NCBI RefSeq assembly: GCF_028680575.1
Contig: NZ_JAPCKI010000005.1
Location: 62,001 to 126,000, forward strand
DNA length: 64,000 nucleotides
Origin: Acidovorax benzenivorans
GTDB taxonomy: Bacteria; Pseudomonadota; Gammaproteobacteria; Burkholderiales; Burkholderiaceae_C
Reading direction: 5' to 3'
The position numbers and the translations under genes were made by a program. Numbering within the stretch: position 1 is the first letter of the stretch; each line of letters opens with the position of its first letter. A model generated the notes under the pieces. That model saw nothing but the letters and a program-made list of their open reading frames with translations, was not told the DNA's origin and did not search any database. Positions 8,644 to 17,243 of this stretch are shown here, piece by piece.

Positions 8644-10218
8644 TCACCCCATGCCGATGCGCGCGGCCCCTTGGCGAAACAGGGCTGTGCCCTGGGGATC
8701 GAAGCGGAAAGCCGCGAAGAAGTCACCGGTCTGGTAGTTCGGCAGTGCCTGGTGTATTTCGGCCGCGTAGGTTCGCGCCAGGTCGAGCGAGCCCGCCAGT
8801 GCCAGGCTGTAGGCGGCGATGGCACGGATGTGCGCATGTGCGTTGGGACGGGCGGCGGCCTTGACGGCCCAGTCCGCCGCCTCTTCAAACTGGCCCAGAC
8901 GCACCAGCGCGATGGCGCGGGCCCCCAGCATGCCGAACAGCAGCGGGTCGAAGGGGCTGAGCAGGCGCGAGTGGTCGGACGCAGCGATGGCCGCCTGTGG
9001 GTCGCCCGCCTGGGATTGGACAAAGGCCAACGTGTAGTGCCCTAGCGCGAAGCTGGGGCTCAGGTGGATGGCCTGCTCCAGTTCGGCCACGGCCGGATCC
9101 TGCTGGCCGCGCAGCCACAGTGCCCGGCCCATGGCCCAGTGGGCTGCCGGGTTGCGGTCGTCGGCGCCCAGGCTCTGGCGGGCGGTGGCCAGGGCCAAGT
9201 CGCAGGCGGCTGCGCGCTCGGACCAGCCCTGGAAGGCGTTCTGGAAATGCGTGAACGACAGCCCGGCGTAGGCGCGCGCGAAAGTGGGGTCGAGGCGCAC
9301 GGCCATGGCAAAGAACTGGCGGGCGCGCTCGTTGTCGGCCTGGTTGAAGCGGTACATGTGCCACAGGCCGCGGTGGTGAGCCTCCCAGGCATCGAGGGTG
9401 TTGGGTGGGCGCAGCAGGGCGCGGTTGCGCTCGGCCAGCTCGATTTCGCTGGCGGCGATGGCGACGATCTGGCTGCCAATGTCGTCGAGCACGGAAAAGG
9501 CGTCGCCCAGGGGGCGGTCGAAGATGTCGGCCCAGACCACGCGTGCGGTGCGGGCCTCGACCAGTTCTGCCGTCACCACCAGGCGCTGCGCGTGGCGGCG
9601 CACGGTGCCGCTCACGACATAGTCGACATCGAGCAGGCGTGCGGCCTCCTGCGGGCCCATGTCGCGTTCATGCAGCGCGAACATGGTGCCCTGGGCGATG
9701 ACGAACAGGCTGCGCAGTTGGGCCAGCCGGGTGATGACGTCGTGGGCCAGCGCATCGGCCGTGCCGCCCCGTGCACTGGCCACGGGCGAGAGATCGGCGA
9801 AGGGCATGACGGCGATGGAGGCGCGGTGTGGGGGCATGGCGCGGGCGTCGCCGGGCACGGGCTGTGCGTCTGTGTCGGGTTCGTCCTCCTGCCGGGGCTC
9901 GGGTGGCTCGTGTTCCGTGACCGCCGCCACGAAACGGTAGCCACGCCGGTGGAGGGTTGCAATGCAGGCTTGTTCTTCCCCGCTGTCCCCGATGGCTTGG
10001 CGTGCCGCCTTGAGGCAACTGCTCAGGGCCGACTCGCTGACCACCTTGCCGGCCCACAGTGCATCCAGCAGCTCCTGCCGGGGCACGATGCGGTGGCGGT
10101 GCCGCACCAGGTAAACCAGCAGGTCGAACACCTGCGGTTCGACCTGGCGTGGCAGCCCCTGGCAACGCAAGGTGAACAGACGGGTATCGAGTTCACAGTC
10201 TCTGAAAGTCAGCAGCAC
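8644..10218 (-). CDS. ToxR/CadC-type winged-helix regulator with TPR domain
   Basis: A 524-residue protein. Residues about 1-95 form an OmpR/ToxR-type winged-helix DNA-binding domain (QVFDLLVYLVRHRHRIV, then RRGYRFVAAV). A TolB-like segment near IAVMPFADLSP follows, then several tetratricopeptide-like helices to the end. No transmembrane helix is visible, unlike CadC itself, so it is probably a soluble sensor-regulator. The frame continues upstream to 10614. The GTG at 10218 is chosen because AAGGAG sits eight bases before it and the winged helix starts at once. It is divergent from the truncated hemoglobin gene, a plausible target. The signal sensed is unknown. Confidence 0.85.
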   Translation of the reverse strand: MLLTFRDCELDTRLFTLRCQGLPRQVEPQVFDLLVYLVRHRHRIVPRQELLDALWAGKVVSESALSSCLKAARQAIGDSGEEQACIATLHRRGYRFVAAVTEHEPPEPRQEDEPDTDAQPVPGDARAMPPHRASIAVMPFADLSPVASARGGTADALAHDVITRLAQLRSLFVIAQGTMFALHERDMGPQEAARLLDVDYVVSGTVRRHAQRLVVTAELVEARTARVVWADIFDRPLGDAFSVLDDIGSQIVAIAASEIELAERNRALLRPPNTLDAWEAHHRGLWHMYRFNQADNERARQFFAMAVRLDPTFARAYAGLSFTHFQNAFQGWSERAAACDLALATARQSLGADDRNPAAHWAMGRALWLRGQQDPAVAELEQAIHLSPSFALGHYTLAFVQSQAGDPQAAIAASDHSRLLSPFDPLLFGMLGARAIALVRLGQFEEAADWAVKAAARPNAHAHIRAIAAYSLALAGSLDLARTYAAEIHQALPNYQTGDFFAAFRFDPQGTALFRQGAARIGMG

Positions 10219-10398
10219 GGGCCACTCCTTCACCGACACAACCGGGATCATACGGCGCCCATTCATCCCCATCAAAGCCCCACGCCATCCCCATCCCGGC
10301 GCCAAGCAATCCGGTGCGGACTTGGGTATGGTTCTCTGCAGTGGCCCGGGCCATCCGGACACCGAATGCAAAGCCTTCATGACCGAAAGGAGTTCACC

Positions 10399-10761
10399 AT
10401 GGGTACCACGCTTTACCAGCGGCTGGGCGAATCGGCGGGCATTGCCCGCCTCGTAGACGATGTCATCGCCGCGCACCTGGCCAACCCCATCGTCAAAACC
10501 CGCTTCGAGAACATCAAGGATCTGGAGCGCACCAAGAAGATGGCGACCGAGTTCTTCTGTGCCGGTGCCGGGGGGCCGCAGGCCTACACCGGCAAGGACA
10601 TGCTCGCGGCGCACAAGGGCATGAACATCAGTGAGCAGGAGTATCTGGCGGTCATGGATGACATCGTGGGCGCCATGGGCAAGAACCAGCTGGACGATGG
10701 CACGAAGAACGAGGTCGTCGGCATCCTCTACTCACTCAAGGGCCACATCATCCGCGTCTGA
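10399..10761 (+). CDS. Group I truncated hemoglobin
   Basis: A 120-residue globin of the trHbN class (LYQRLGES at the N-terminus, RFFEN-like segment at 35-38, proximal His near residue 72 in AAHKGMN). These proteins bind O2 or NO and often protect against nitrosative stress. The frame is open far upstream, but AAAGGAG before the ATG at 10399 and the family length fix the start. It faces the ToxR-type regulator and is followed 69 bases later by a methyltransferase. Confidence 0.92.
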   Translation: MGTTLYQRLGESAGIARLVDDVIAAHLANPIVKTRFENIKDLERTKKMATEFFCAGAGGPQAYTGKDMLAAHKGMNISEQEYLAVMDDIVGAMGKNQLDDGTKNEVVGILYSLKGHIIRV

Positions 10762-10830
10762 TCGGTCCTCTGTCGGCGCGGTCGCGCTGCAGGGGCGGAC
10801 GTTTGCACATACTCTATGGAGGCACCCCAA

Positions 10831-11676
10831 ATGGACTCGCAATTGGAAAGCATTCGCGAACAACAGAAAGCGTCCTGGAACCGGTTCTCTGCGGGCTGGA
10901 AGAAATGGGATGAACTGTTCATGGACTTTCTGCGCCCCATGGGCCAGGAAATCATCCACTTGCTGGACCTGAAGGGCCAGGACGTGGTCCTTGATGTCGC
11001 CGCCGGAACCGGCGAGCCCGGGTTGACGATTGCCGCGCGCATACCGCAGGGGCGGGTGGTCATCACCGATCTGGCGGCGAGCATGCTGGAAATCGCCGGG
11101 GAGAACGCGCAGCGCCGCGGGCTGACCAATGTGGAAACCCGCGTGTGCGACGTGTGCGCGCTGCCTTTTGCGGACCAGAGCTTTGATGCCATCAGTTGCC
11201 GCTTCGGCTTCATGTTCTTCCCCGACATGGCCTTGGCGGCCCGGGAGATGGCGCGTGTCCTGAAGCCCGGTGGGCGCCTGGCCACCGCGGTCTGGAACGT
11301 CGCGGAGAAAAATTTCTGGGTCACAGCCATCATGGGCGCGATCAACCGGAACATGGCCCTGCCGGCTCCGGTGCCAGGCGCGCCTGGCATGTTCCGTTGT
11401 GCCCAGGGGGGCTGGGGCGAGACGCTGTTCTCGCAGGCCGGGCTGAAAAACGTATCGGTCCGGGAGGTGGCGGGGCGGTTCAACTGCCAGACCGCCGATG
11501 TGTACTGGCATGCCATGACCGAAGTGGCCGCACCGGTGGTCGCCGCACTGAGCCAAGCCGATGAAGCCACGCAAGAGAAGATCCGGGAAGAGGTGTATCG
11601 GGCCGTTCAGCAAAAATTCCCCGATGGCAATGTCCAGATTGATGCCAGTGCACTCGTGGTTTACGGCGAAAAATGA
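10831..11676 (+). CDS. Class I SAM-dependent methyltransferase (UbiE-like)
   Basis: A 281-residue cytoplasmic methyltransferase with the SAM-binding motif DVAAGTGEPG near residue 60 and a post-I segment VITDLAASM. RFGFMFF is typical of the UbiE/Methyltransf_11 group. The ATG at 10831 has GGAGG seven bases upstream. An earlier ATG at 10816 lies before that site and is less likely. The acceptor is unknown. It may be cotranscribed with the hemoglobin gene. It is probably not the housekeeping ubiE, whose surroundings differ. Confidence 0.85.
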   Translation: MDSQLESIREQQKASWNRFSAGWKKWDELFMDFLRPMGQEIIHLLDLKGQDVVLDVAAGTGEPGLTIAARIPQGRVVITDLAASMLEIAGENAQRRGLTNVETRVCDVCALPFADQSFDAISCRFGFMFFPDMALAAREMARVLKPGGRLATAVWNVAEKNFWVTAIMGAINRNMALPAPVPGAPGMFRCAQGGWGETLFSQAGLKNVSVREVAGRFNCQTADVYWHAMTEVAAPVVAALSQADEATQEKIREEVYRAVQQKFPDGNVQIDASALVVYGEK

Positions 11677-11893
11677 AGGGGGCTGCCGTGCCTGCACCAG
11701 TAGGCCAGTAGGCCCTGCGCATGCTGTGCCATGGGGCTGGTGAAAATGCGCCCCCCGGCTGCGGATGCTTCGCTCTGTGCGCCGTCCGCAGGCCTGCGGT
11801 TTCCCATCCTCGCCGCCGTGTTCCGGCCGCCTTTGGCTTGCCGCCCACTCCATCCGCTCCACGGGGCTGCCAAACGCCAGAGGCTGAGATGGG

Positions 11894-11922
11894 CTGGCGC
11901 CGGGTGCGCGAGTCCGTATAAT
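11894..11922 (+). promoter_or_regulatory. Putative ahcY promoter
   Basis: A perfect TATAAT lies at 11917-11922, about 8-10 bases before the riboswitch aptamer, which would therefore form the very 5' end of the mRNA. The -35 region at about 11894-11899 (CTGGCG) is poor. The 11677-11893 stretch before it holds no gene I can support. Confidence 0.55.
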
Positions 11923-11930
11923 CGCCACCC

Positions 11931-12003
11931 ATCCGAGGAGCGTTGCAGCGCAACCCATATTGGCGGGGCGTGAGGCTCGGAGTCATCAAGCAACGACGCT
12001 CAT
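11931..12003 (+). ncRNA. S-adenosylhomocysteine (SAH) riboswitch
   Basis: The sequence shows the conserved blocks of the SAH aptamer in order: CCGAGGAGCGTTGC (11933-11946), then GAGGCTCGG (11972-11980), then CAACGACGCTC (11991-12001). CCGAG pairs with CTCGG, and GAGCGTTG pairs with CAACG.CGCTC to make the pseudoknotted fold. It directly precedes ahcY, whose product removes SAH, the known arrangement in beta- and gammaproteobacteria. SAH binding is expected to turn the gene on. Confidence 0.93.
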
Positions 12004-12076
12004 CCACTTTCCGCGTGGTGAGCTTTTTCCCTTCCCCCCGGCGAGTGGTTTTTTCAAACATGCTTTGGAGCAAACC

Positions 12077-13510
12077 ATGAACGCACGCGTCAACGCCCCG
12101 GTCAACACCGACTGCATCATTGCCGACATCGGCCTGGCCGAATGGGGTCGCAAAGAGATCCGCATCGCTGAAACGGAAATGCCTGGCCTGATGGCCATCC
12201 GCGAAGAATTCGCAGCCAAGCAATCGCTCAAGGGCGCACGCATCACTGGCTCGCTGCACATGACGATCCAGACCGCTGTGCTGATTGAAACCCTGCAGGC
12301 CCTGGGTGCCCAAGTGCGCTGGGCCTCGTGCAACATCTTCTCCACACAAGACCACGCGGCTGCGGCGATTGCTGCTGCTGGCACGCCCGTGTTTGCCATC
12401 AAGGGCGAGACCCTGGCCGAATACTGGGACTACACCCACCGCATCTTTGACTTCGGCGCGGCGGGTACCGAAGGCGAAGGCCCCAACCTGATCCTGGACG
12501 ACGGCGGCGACGCCACACTGCTGATGCACCTGGGCAAGCGCGCCGAAAAGGACGCCTCGCTGATCGCCAACCCCACCAGCGAAGAAGAAACCTGCCTGTT
12601 CGCCGCCATCAAGGCCAAGCTGGAGCAAGACCCGACCTGGTACAGCCGCAAGAGCGCGCAGATCATCGGCGTGACCGAAGAAACCACCACCGGCGTGCAC
12701 CGTCTGAAGGAAATGTCAGCCAAGGGCTCGCTGATGTTCCGCGCCATCAACGTGAACGACTCGGTGACCAAGAGCAAGTTCGACAACCTGTACGGTTGCC
12801 GTGAATCGCTGGTGGATGGCATCAAGCGCGCTACCGACGTGATGATTGCCGGCAAGGTGGCCTGCGTGGCCGGTTACGGCGATGTGGGCAAGGGCAGTGC
12901 CCAGGCCCTGCGTGCATTGAGCGCCCAGGTGTGGGTGACCGAGATCGACCCCATCAATGCCCTGCAGGCCGCGATGGAAGGCTACAAGGTCGTGACGATG
13001 GAATATGCCGCTGACAAGGCCGACATCTTCGTGACCACCACGGGCAACAAGGATGTGATCCGCCACGAGCACATGCTGGCCATGAAGGACCAGGCCATCG
13101 TCTGCAACATTGGTCACTTTGACAACGAGATCCAGGTCGCCACGCTGGAGCAGTACCAGTGGGAAGAGATCAAGCCCCAGGTGGACCACGTGATCTTCCC
13201 GGACGGCAAGCGCATCATCTTGCTGGCCAAGGGCCGCCTGGTGAACCTGGGCTGCGGCACGGGCCACCCCAGCTTTGTGATGTCGTCGAGCTTTGCCAAC
13301 CAGACCATTGCCCAGATCGAGCTGTTCACCCACAGCGACTACTATGAAAACGGCAAGGTCTATGTGCTGCCCAAGCACCTGGATGAAAAGGTGGCGCGCC
13401 TGCACCTCAAGAAGGTAGGCGCCATGCTGACCGAGCTGTCCGACGAGCAGGCCGCCTACATTGGTGTGCCCAAGCAAGGCCCTTACAAGCCTGACACGTA
13501 CCGCTATTGA
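12077..13510 (+). CDS. ahcY: Adenosylhomocysteinase (SAH hydrolase)
   Basis: A 477-residue NAD-dependent enzyme that splits S-adenosylhomocysteine into homocysteine and adenosine, so methylation can continue. Visible segments are [14 protein letters not shown] near residue 57, the NAD-binding GYGDVGKG, and the C-terminal KPDTYRY that closes the active site of the neighbouring subunit. The ATG at 12077 has TTGGAG upstream; the longer frame would run through the riboswitch. metF downstream serves the same methionine cycle. Confidence 0.97.
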   Translation: MNARVNAPVNTDCIIADIGLAEWGRKEIRIAETEMPGLMAIREEFAAKQSLKGARITGSLHMTIQTAVLIETLQALGAQVRWASCNIFSTQDHAAAAIAAAGTPVFAIKGETLAEYWDYTHRIFDFGAAGTEGEGPNLILDDGGDATLLMHLGKRAEKDASLIANPTSEEETCLFAAIKAKLEQDPTWYSRKSAQIIGVTEETTTGVHRLKEMSAKGSLMFRAINVNDSVTKSKFDNLYGCRESLVDGIKRATDVMIAGKVACVAGYGDVGKGSAQALRALSAQVWVTEIDPINALQAAMEGYKVVTMEYAADKADIFVTTTGNKDVIRHEHMLAMKDQAIVCNIGHFDNEIQVATLEQYQWEEIKPQVDHVIFPDGKRIILLAKGRLVNLGCGTGHPSFVMSSSFANQTIAQIELFTHSDYYENGKVYVLPKHLDEKVARLHLKKVGAMLTELSDEQAAYIGVPKQGPYKPDTYRY

Positions 13511-13575
13511 TCCCGGTGCTGCGCGCCCTTGCTACGGGGCGCACGCACGGTGGACTGGCGCGGTTGTACGGAGTA

Positions 13576-13651
13576 GTTTTTGATTGCTCCTAAATTTATA
13601 GCTGCTGGCGCATGATTCACTAGCGCTACCAGCCGATTTGACTCAAAAAGG
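13576..13651 (+). repeat. Dispersed palindromic repeat, copy 2
   Basis: Runs from TTTTTGATTGCTCC to GACTCAAAAAGG, with the palindromic core GCGCATGATTCACTAGCGC. Its end AAAAAGGA serves as the ribosome site of the following TlyA-like gene, so the repeat has been taken into the leader of that gene. Confidence 0.6.
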
Positions 13652-13660
13652 ATGGGCGCG

Positions 13661-14659
13661 ATGCGCGCAGATGTGTTTTTGGTGGAACGTGGCCACGCTG
13701 CCACGCGCTCGCAGGCGCAGCGCCTGATTGCGTCGGGTGTCGAATGGCGCCTGTCGCCGCTCGCGCCCTGGCAGAAGGTGGCGAAGAATGGCGACGACAT
13801 CCCGGCCATTGCCGAGGTGCAGTTGCTCGACAGCTCCGAGGCCAAGTACATCTCGCGCGGCGGGCTCAAGCTGGAAGGCGCGCTCGACACGCTGGGCCTG
13901 AAGGTGCCGGGTGTGCGGTGCCTGGACGTGGGGCAGAGCACCGGCGGCTTTACCGACTGCCTGCTGCAGCGCGGCGCGGCGCAGGTGATTGGCGTGGACG
14001 TGGGCCACGACCAGTTGCACGAGCGGCTGCGCAGCGACCTGCGGGTGGTGTGTGTCGAGGGCGTGAACGCGCGCTCGCTGACGGCCGAAGCGCTGCGGCA
14101 GGCCTGCGAGCTGGCGCTCTCGGAAGTCATCGAGCTGGAAGAAGACAACGAGACCCAGCCCGAAGCCCCCTACAGCTGGATGCGCAATGGCGGCCAGGTG
14201 GATGAGGACTACGACGACAGCGACGATGCCAAGGAAAAAGACATCGAAGCCTTCAAGTCCGAACGCGCCGAACTGGCCAAGGCGCGCGCGCAGGGAACGC
14301 TGCCGGTGGAGCGCCGCCGCCGCGCGGACCGTGCCGACGTGGACATCACGCCCGAATTTGGCCTGGTGACGGGCGACCTGTCGTTCATCTCGCTCACCCT
14401 GGTGCTGCCCGCGCTGGTGCCGCTGCTGGCGCCGCAGGGTGATCTGGTCATGCTGGTCAAGCCGCAGTTCGAGCTGCAACCGGGGCAGGTGGGCAAGGGT
14501 GGCATCGTGCGCGACGAGTCCTTGTATGCGGTGGTGGAGCAGCGCATCCGCGATTGCTGCGCCACGCTGGGCCTGGAGGTGTTGGCGTGGATCGACAGCC
14601 CCATCCAGGGCGGCGATGGCAACCGAGAATTTTTTGTACACGCAAGGAGAGCCGCATGA
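13661..14659 (+). CDS. TlyA-family rRNA methyltransferase/hemolysin-like protein with charged insertion
   Basis: A 332-residue protein. An S4-like RNA-binding domain lies at about residues 1-60, followed by an FtsJ/RrmJ-type SAM fold (CLDVGQSTGGFTDCLL at 87-102, LVKPQFELQPGQVGKGG at 265-281). TlyA proteins 2'-O-methylate cytidines of rRNA. Usual length is about 250-270. Here about 75 extra residues (roughly 152-226), acidic then Lys/Arg-rich, interrupt the methylase fold. The ATG at 13661 is favoured over 13652 by the spacing to AAAGGA. Its TGA overlaps the ATG of metF, so the two are coupled. Confidence 0.85.
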   Translation: MRADVFLVERGHAATRSQAQRLIASGVEWRLSPLAPWQKVAKNGDDIPAIAEVQLLDSSEAKYISRGGLKLEGALDTLGLKVPGVRCLDVGQSTGGFTDCLLQRGAAQVIGVDVGHDQLHERLRSDLRVVCVEGVNARSLTAEALRQACELALSEVIELEEDNETQPEAPYSWMRNGGQVDEDYDDSDDAKEKDIEAFKSERAELAKARAQGTLPVERRRRADRADVDITPEFGLVTGDLSFISLTLVLPALVPLLAPQGDLVMLVKPQFELQPGQVGKGGIVRDESLYAVVEQRIRDCCATLGLEVLAWIDSPIQGGDGNREFFVHARRAA

Positions 14660-15507
14660 ATGCTGCCAACGCGCAAGGCACCGGGTTCCCGGTGAGTTTC
14701 GAGTTTTTTCCGCCCAAGACGCCCGAAGGGGCCGACAAGCTGCGTGTGGCGCGCCGGCAGCTGTATGCACTGCACCCAGATTTTTGTTCGGTGACCTACG
14801 GCGCAGGGGGCTCCACACAAGAAGGCACGTTTGGCACGGTGCGTGAGATCCTGTCCGAAGGCGTCGGTGCCGCGTCGCACTTTTCGTGCATCGGGGCCAC
14901 GCGCCAGTCGGTGCGCGAGCAGCTGGCCACGCTCAAGGCCATGGGCGTCAAGCGCCTGGTGGCCTTGCGCGGCGACCTTCCCAGCGGCTACGGCGCAGGC
15001 GGCGAGTTCCAGTACGCCAGCGACCTGGTGGCGTTCATCCGCGCAGAAACGGGCCGCGACTTCCACATTGAAGTGGCTGCGTACCCCGAGGTGCACCCCC
15101 AGGCCAAGTCGCCCGAGGCGGACCTGCAGGCCTACGTGACCAAGGTGCGTGCGGGCGCGGACTCCGCGATCACTCAGTATTTCTACAACGGCGATGCGTA
15201 TTTCCGCTTCGTCGAAGACGCCCTCCAGCTGGGCGCCGACGTGCCGGTGGTGCCGGGCATCATGCCGATTTCCAGCTCCACGCAGCTGATGCGGTTTTCG
15301 GATGCCTGTGGTGCCGAGATCCCGCGCTGGATCCGCCTGCGCCTGCAGGCGTTTGGCGACGACACGGCCAGCATCAAGGCGTTTGGCCTGGATGTGGTGA
15401 CCGACCTGTGCGACCAGCTGCGCAGTGCCGGCGTGCCCGCACTGCACTTCTACACCATGAACCAAAGCGCCGCGACGCTGGAGATCTGTCGCCGGCTGGG
15501 GATCTGA
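14656..15507 (+). CDS. metF: Methylenetetrahydrofolate reductase
   Basis: A 283-residue FAD enzyme that makes 5-methyltetrahydrofolate for methionine synthesis. The N-terminal SFEFFPPKT with the catalytic Glu, YGAGGST, and the folate/FAD region around ALRGD are visible. The ATG at 14656 overlaps the previous stop and follows AAGGAG. Together with ahcY it serves the homocysteine-to-methionine leg of the SAM cycle. The next gene also overlaps by one base. Confidence 0.96.
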   Translation: MNAANAQGTGFPVSFEFFPPKTPEGADKLRVARRQLYALHPDFCSVTYGAGGSTQEGTFGTVREILSEGVGAASHFSCIGATRQSVREQLATLKAMGVKRLVALRGDLPSGYGAGGEFQYASDLVAFIRAETGRDFHIEVAAYPEVHPQAKSPEADLQAYVTKVRAGADSAITQYFYNGDAYFRFVEDALQLGADVPVVPGIMPISSSTQLMRFSDACGAEIPRWIRLRLQAFGDDTASIKAFGLDVVTDLCDQLRSAGVPALHFYTMNQSAATLEICRRLGI

Positions 15508-16067
15508 TGGCGGGGGGCACCCAGCCTCCCGGGGCCCATCGCGGCGCTGCCCTGCGGGTGCTGCTGCGGCGAGCGGTGGGTCTGTGGCTGCTGTGCAGCG
15601 CCTGCACGGCTGCGCAGGCCCAGGGGCTGCAGGCTGAGCCGGATGCGCTGGCACCCAACCTCCTGTCCGTGCCGGGGGAGGCGATGCTGATCGATCCTCC
15701 CGCAAAACCGGAACCCAGCACTCCCGGCGCGTCGCCGCTCAATCTGGAGGCGGATGAGGTGGGGCTGGCCTCGTGGTACGGGGCTCAGTTCCACCGGCGG
15801 CGTACTGCCAGCGGGGAGCTGTTTGACATGCGAGCGCTCACGGCCGCGCACCCCACGCTGCCCTTTGGCTCACGTGTGTGCGTGCGCAGCCAGGCCACGG
15901 GGCGCACCGTGATCGTGCGCATCAATGACCGTGGCCCACACGTCCGCAACCGGGTGATCGACCTGAGCCGGGGCGCCGCCGAGGCCCTGGGCATGGTGGG
16001 CCTGGGGCTCAAGCCGGTGGAATTGTTTGCCCTTCAGGAGGACGACGAGGACTGCCCGGCGCCGTGA
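15507..16067 (+). CDS. RlpA-like septal ring lytic transglycosylase
   Basis: A 186-residue exported protein. A signal peptide of about 35 residues ends in AQA, followed by a linker rich in Pro, then the double-psi beta-barrel domain (GLASWYG, then INDRGPH and IDLSRGAA). RlpA proteins cleave glycan strands lacking stem peptides, at the septum. The usual C-terminal SPOR domain is absent, so septal targeting must differ or the activity be broader. The ATG shares a base with the metF stop. Confidence 0.88.
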   Translation: MAGGTQPPGAHRGAALRVLLRRAVGLWLLCSACTAAQAQGLQAEPDALAPNLLSVPGEAMLIDPPAKPEPSTPGASPLNLEADEVGLASWYGAQFHRRRTASGELFDMRALTAAHPTLPFGSRVCVRSQATGRTVIVRINDRGPHVRNRVIDLSRGAAEALGMVGLGLKPVELFALQEDDEDCPAP

Positions 16068-16113
16068 TGTCACGGCTGGGGCCTCGTGCCCCCCAATGGG
16101 CCCTTCTGGCCGG

Positions 16114-17001
16114 TCAGCCGCCCGATTCGAGCGTATGGGTGGCGTGTTTGTCCTGCGCCAGCAGCTCAGCCATCTGGGGCAGGGCGTCTTTGAGTGCGGC
16201 CTTCAGTGTGTAAGGCGGGTTGATCAGGAACATGCCGCTCGCCGGCAGGCCGGGGCGTTTGGTGTCGCCAGCGGCGTTCTCGGTGATCTTGCTGGACTTG
16301 ACCGTGAGCGTTGCGTGCAGCCATCCCTTGCCCGCCTTGGTGGCCAGCGTTTTCAGGCGGCGTGGCAGGTCATGGGCTTCGGGGCGCGGAATGATGGGGT
16401 ACCAGAATGCATAGGTGCCGGTGGCAAAGCGCTTGAGCGAATCGGCCGCCATGTCGAGCACCTTGGCATAGTCGCTCTTGATTTCATAGCTGGGATCGCA
16501 CAGCACCAGGGCGCGCCGGGCAGGTGGGGGCAAAAACTTCTTGATGCCCTCAAAGCCGTCTTCGTGCAGCACCGCCACTTGGCGGCCCGCCTCCAGCTGG
16601 GCCACGTTGCCAGCCAGTGCGCGCAGGTCGGTGGGGTGCAGCTCGAACAGCTTGAGCTTGTCGTGGTCGCGCAGCAGGCGCTGGGTGATGAAGGGCGAGC
16701 CGGGGTACACGCGCAGCGCCTTGCCCTGGTTGAAGGCGACCACCATGTCCACGTAGGCTTGCAGGGCTGGTGTGAGGGCGGGCGTGGTCGGTGCAAACAG
16801 CCGGGCCACGCCATCGGCGGCTTCGCCGCTGGTGCTGGCATAGTCCCCGTCCAGCCGATACAGGCCCGCGCCCGCATGGGTGTCCAGCACGGTCAGCGCC
16901 GCGTCTTTCTCGGTAAGGTGTTGCAATGCAGCAATCAAGACGGTGTGCTTGAGCACATCGGCATGGTTGCCTGCGTGGAAGGCGTGGCGATAACTGAACA
17001 T
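16114..17001 (-). CDS. rlmJ: 23S rRNA (adenine(2030)-N(6))-methyltransferase
   Basis: A 295-residue enzyme that methylates A2030 of 23S rRNA. The start MFSYRHAFHAGNHADVLKH is diagnostic of RlmJ, and the catalytic segment CDPSYE (DPPY-type motif) is near residue 168. The frame extends upstream to 17253 without similarity, so the ATG at 17001 is the start. It is divergent from the kinase gene. The 240-base gap between them shows no clear signal. Confidence 0.95.
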   Translation of the reverse strand: MFSYRHAFHAGNHADVLKHTVLIAALQHLTEKDAALTVLDTHAGAGLYRLDGDYASTSGEAADGVARLFAPTTPALTPALQAYVDMVVAFNQGKALRVYPGSPFITQRLLRDHDKLKLFELHPTDLRALAGNVAQLEAGRQVAVLHEDGFEGIKKFLPPPARRALVLCDPSYEIKSDYAKVLDMAADSLKRFATGTYAFWYPIIPRPEAHDLPRRLKTLATKAGKGWLHATLTVKSSKITENAAGDTKRPGLPASGMFLINPPYTLKAALKDALPQMAELLAQDKHATHTLESGG

Positions 17002-17243
17002 GGCCCAATAGTAACGAGTGTGCTCCGTGAAGAGTGGGCTCCCATGTCCGGGGGCGGCACAATCCGGGGCCGTGTGACCGTTGGGTACGTGATGTTTTTG
17101 GCAGACAGGCAGCACTTTGTTAGCCATTTGTTGCCAAATCCGGGGCCGCCATGCTTCATGATCGCGCCTGCGGCGGGCCAGTGCTCCACCGTTGCCCCTA
17201 TTGATTTGCCTTTGACACTGCCAGCCCGCCCCGTCTTCTGACC

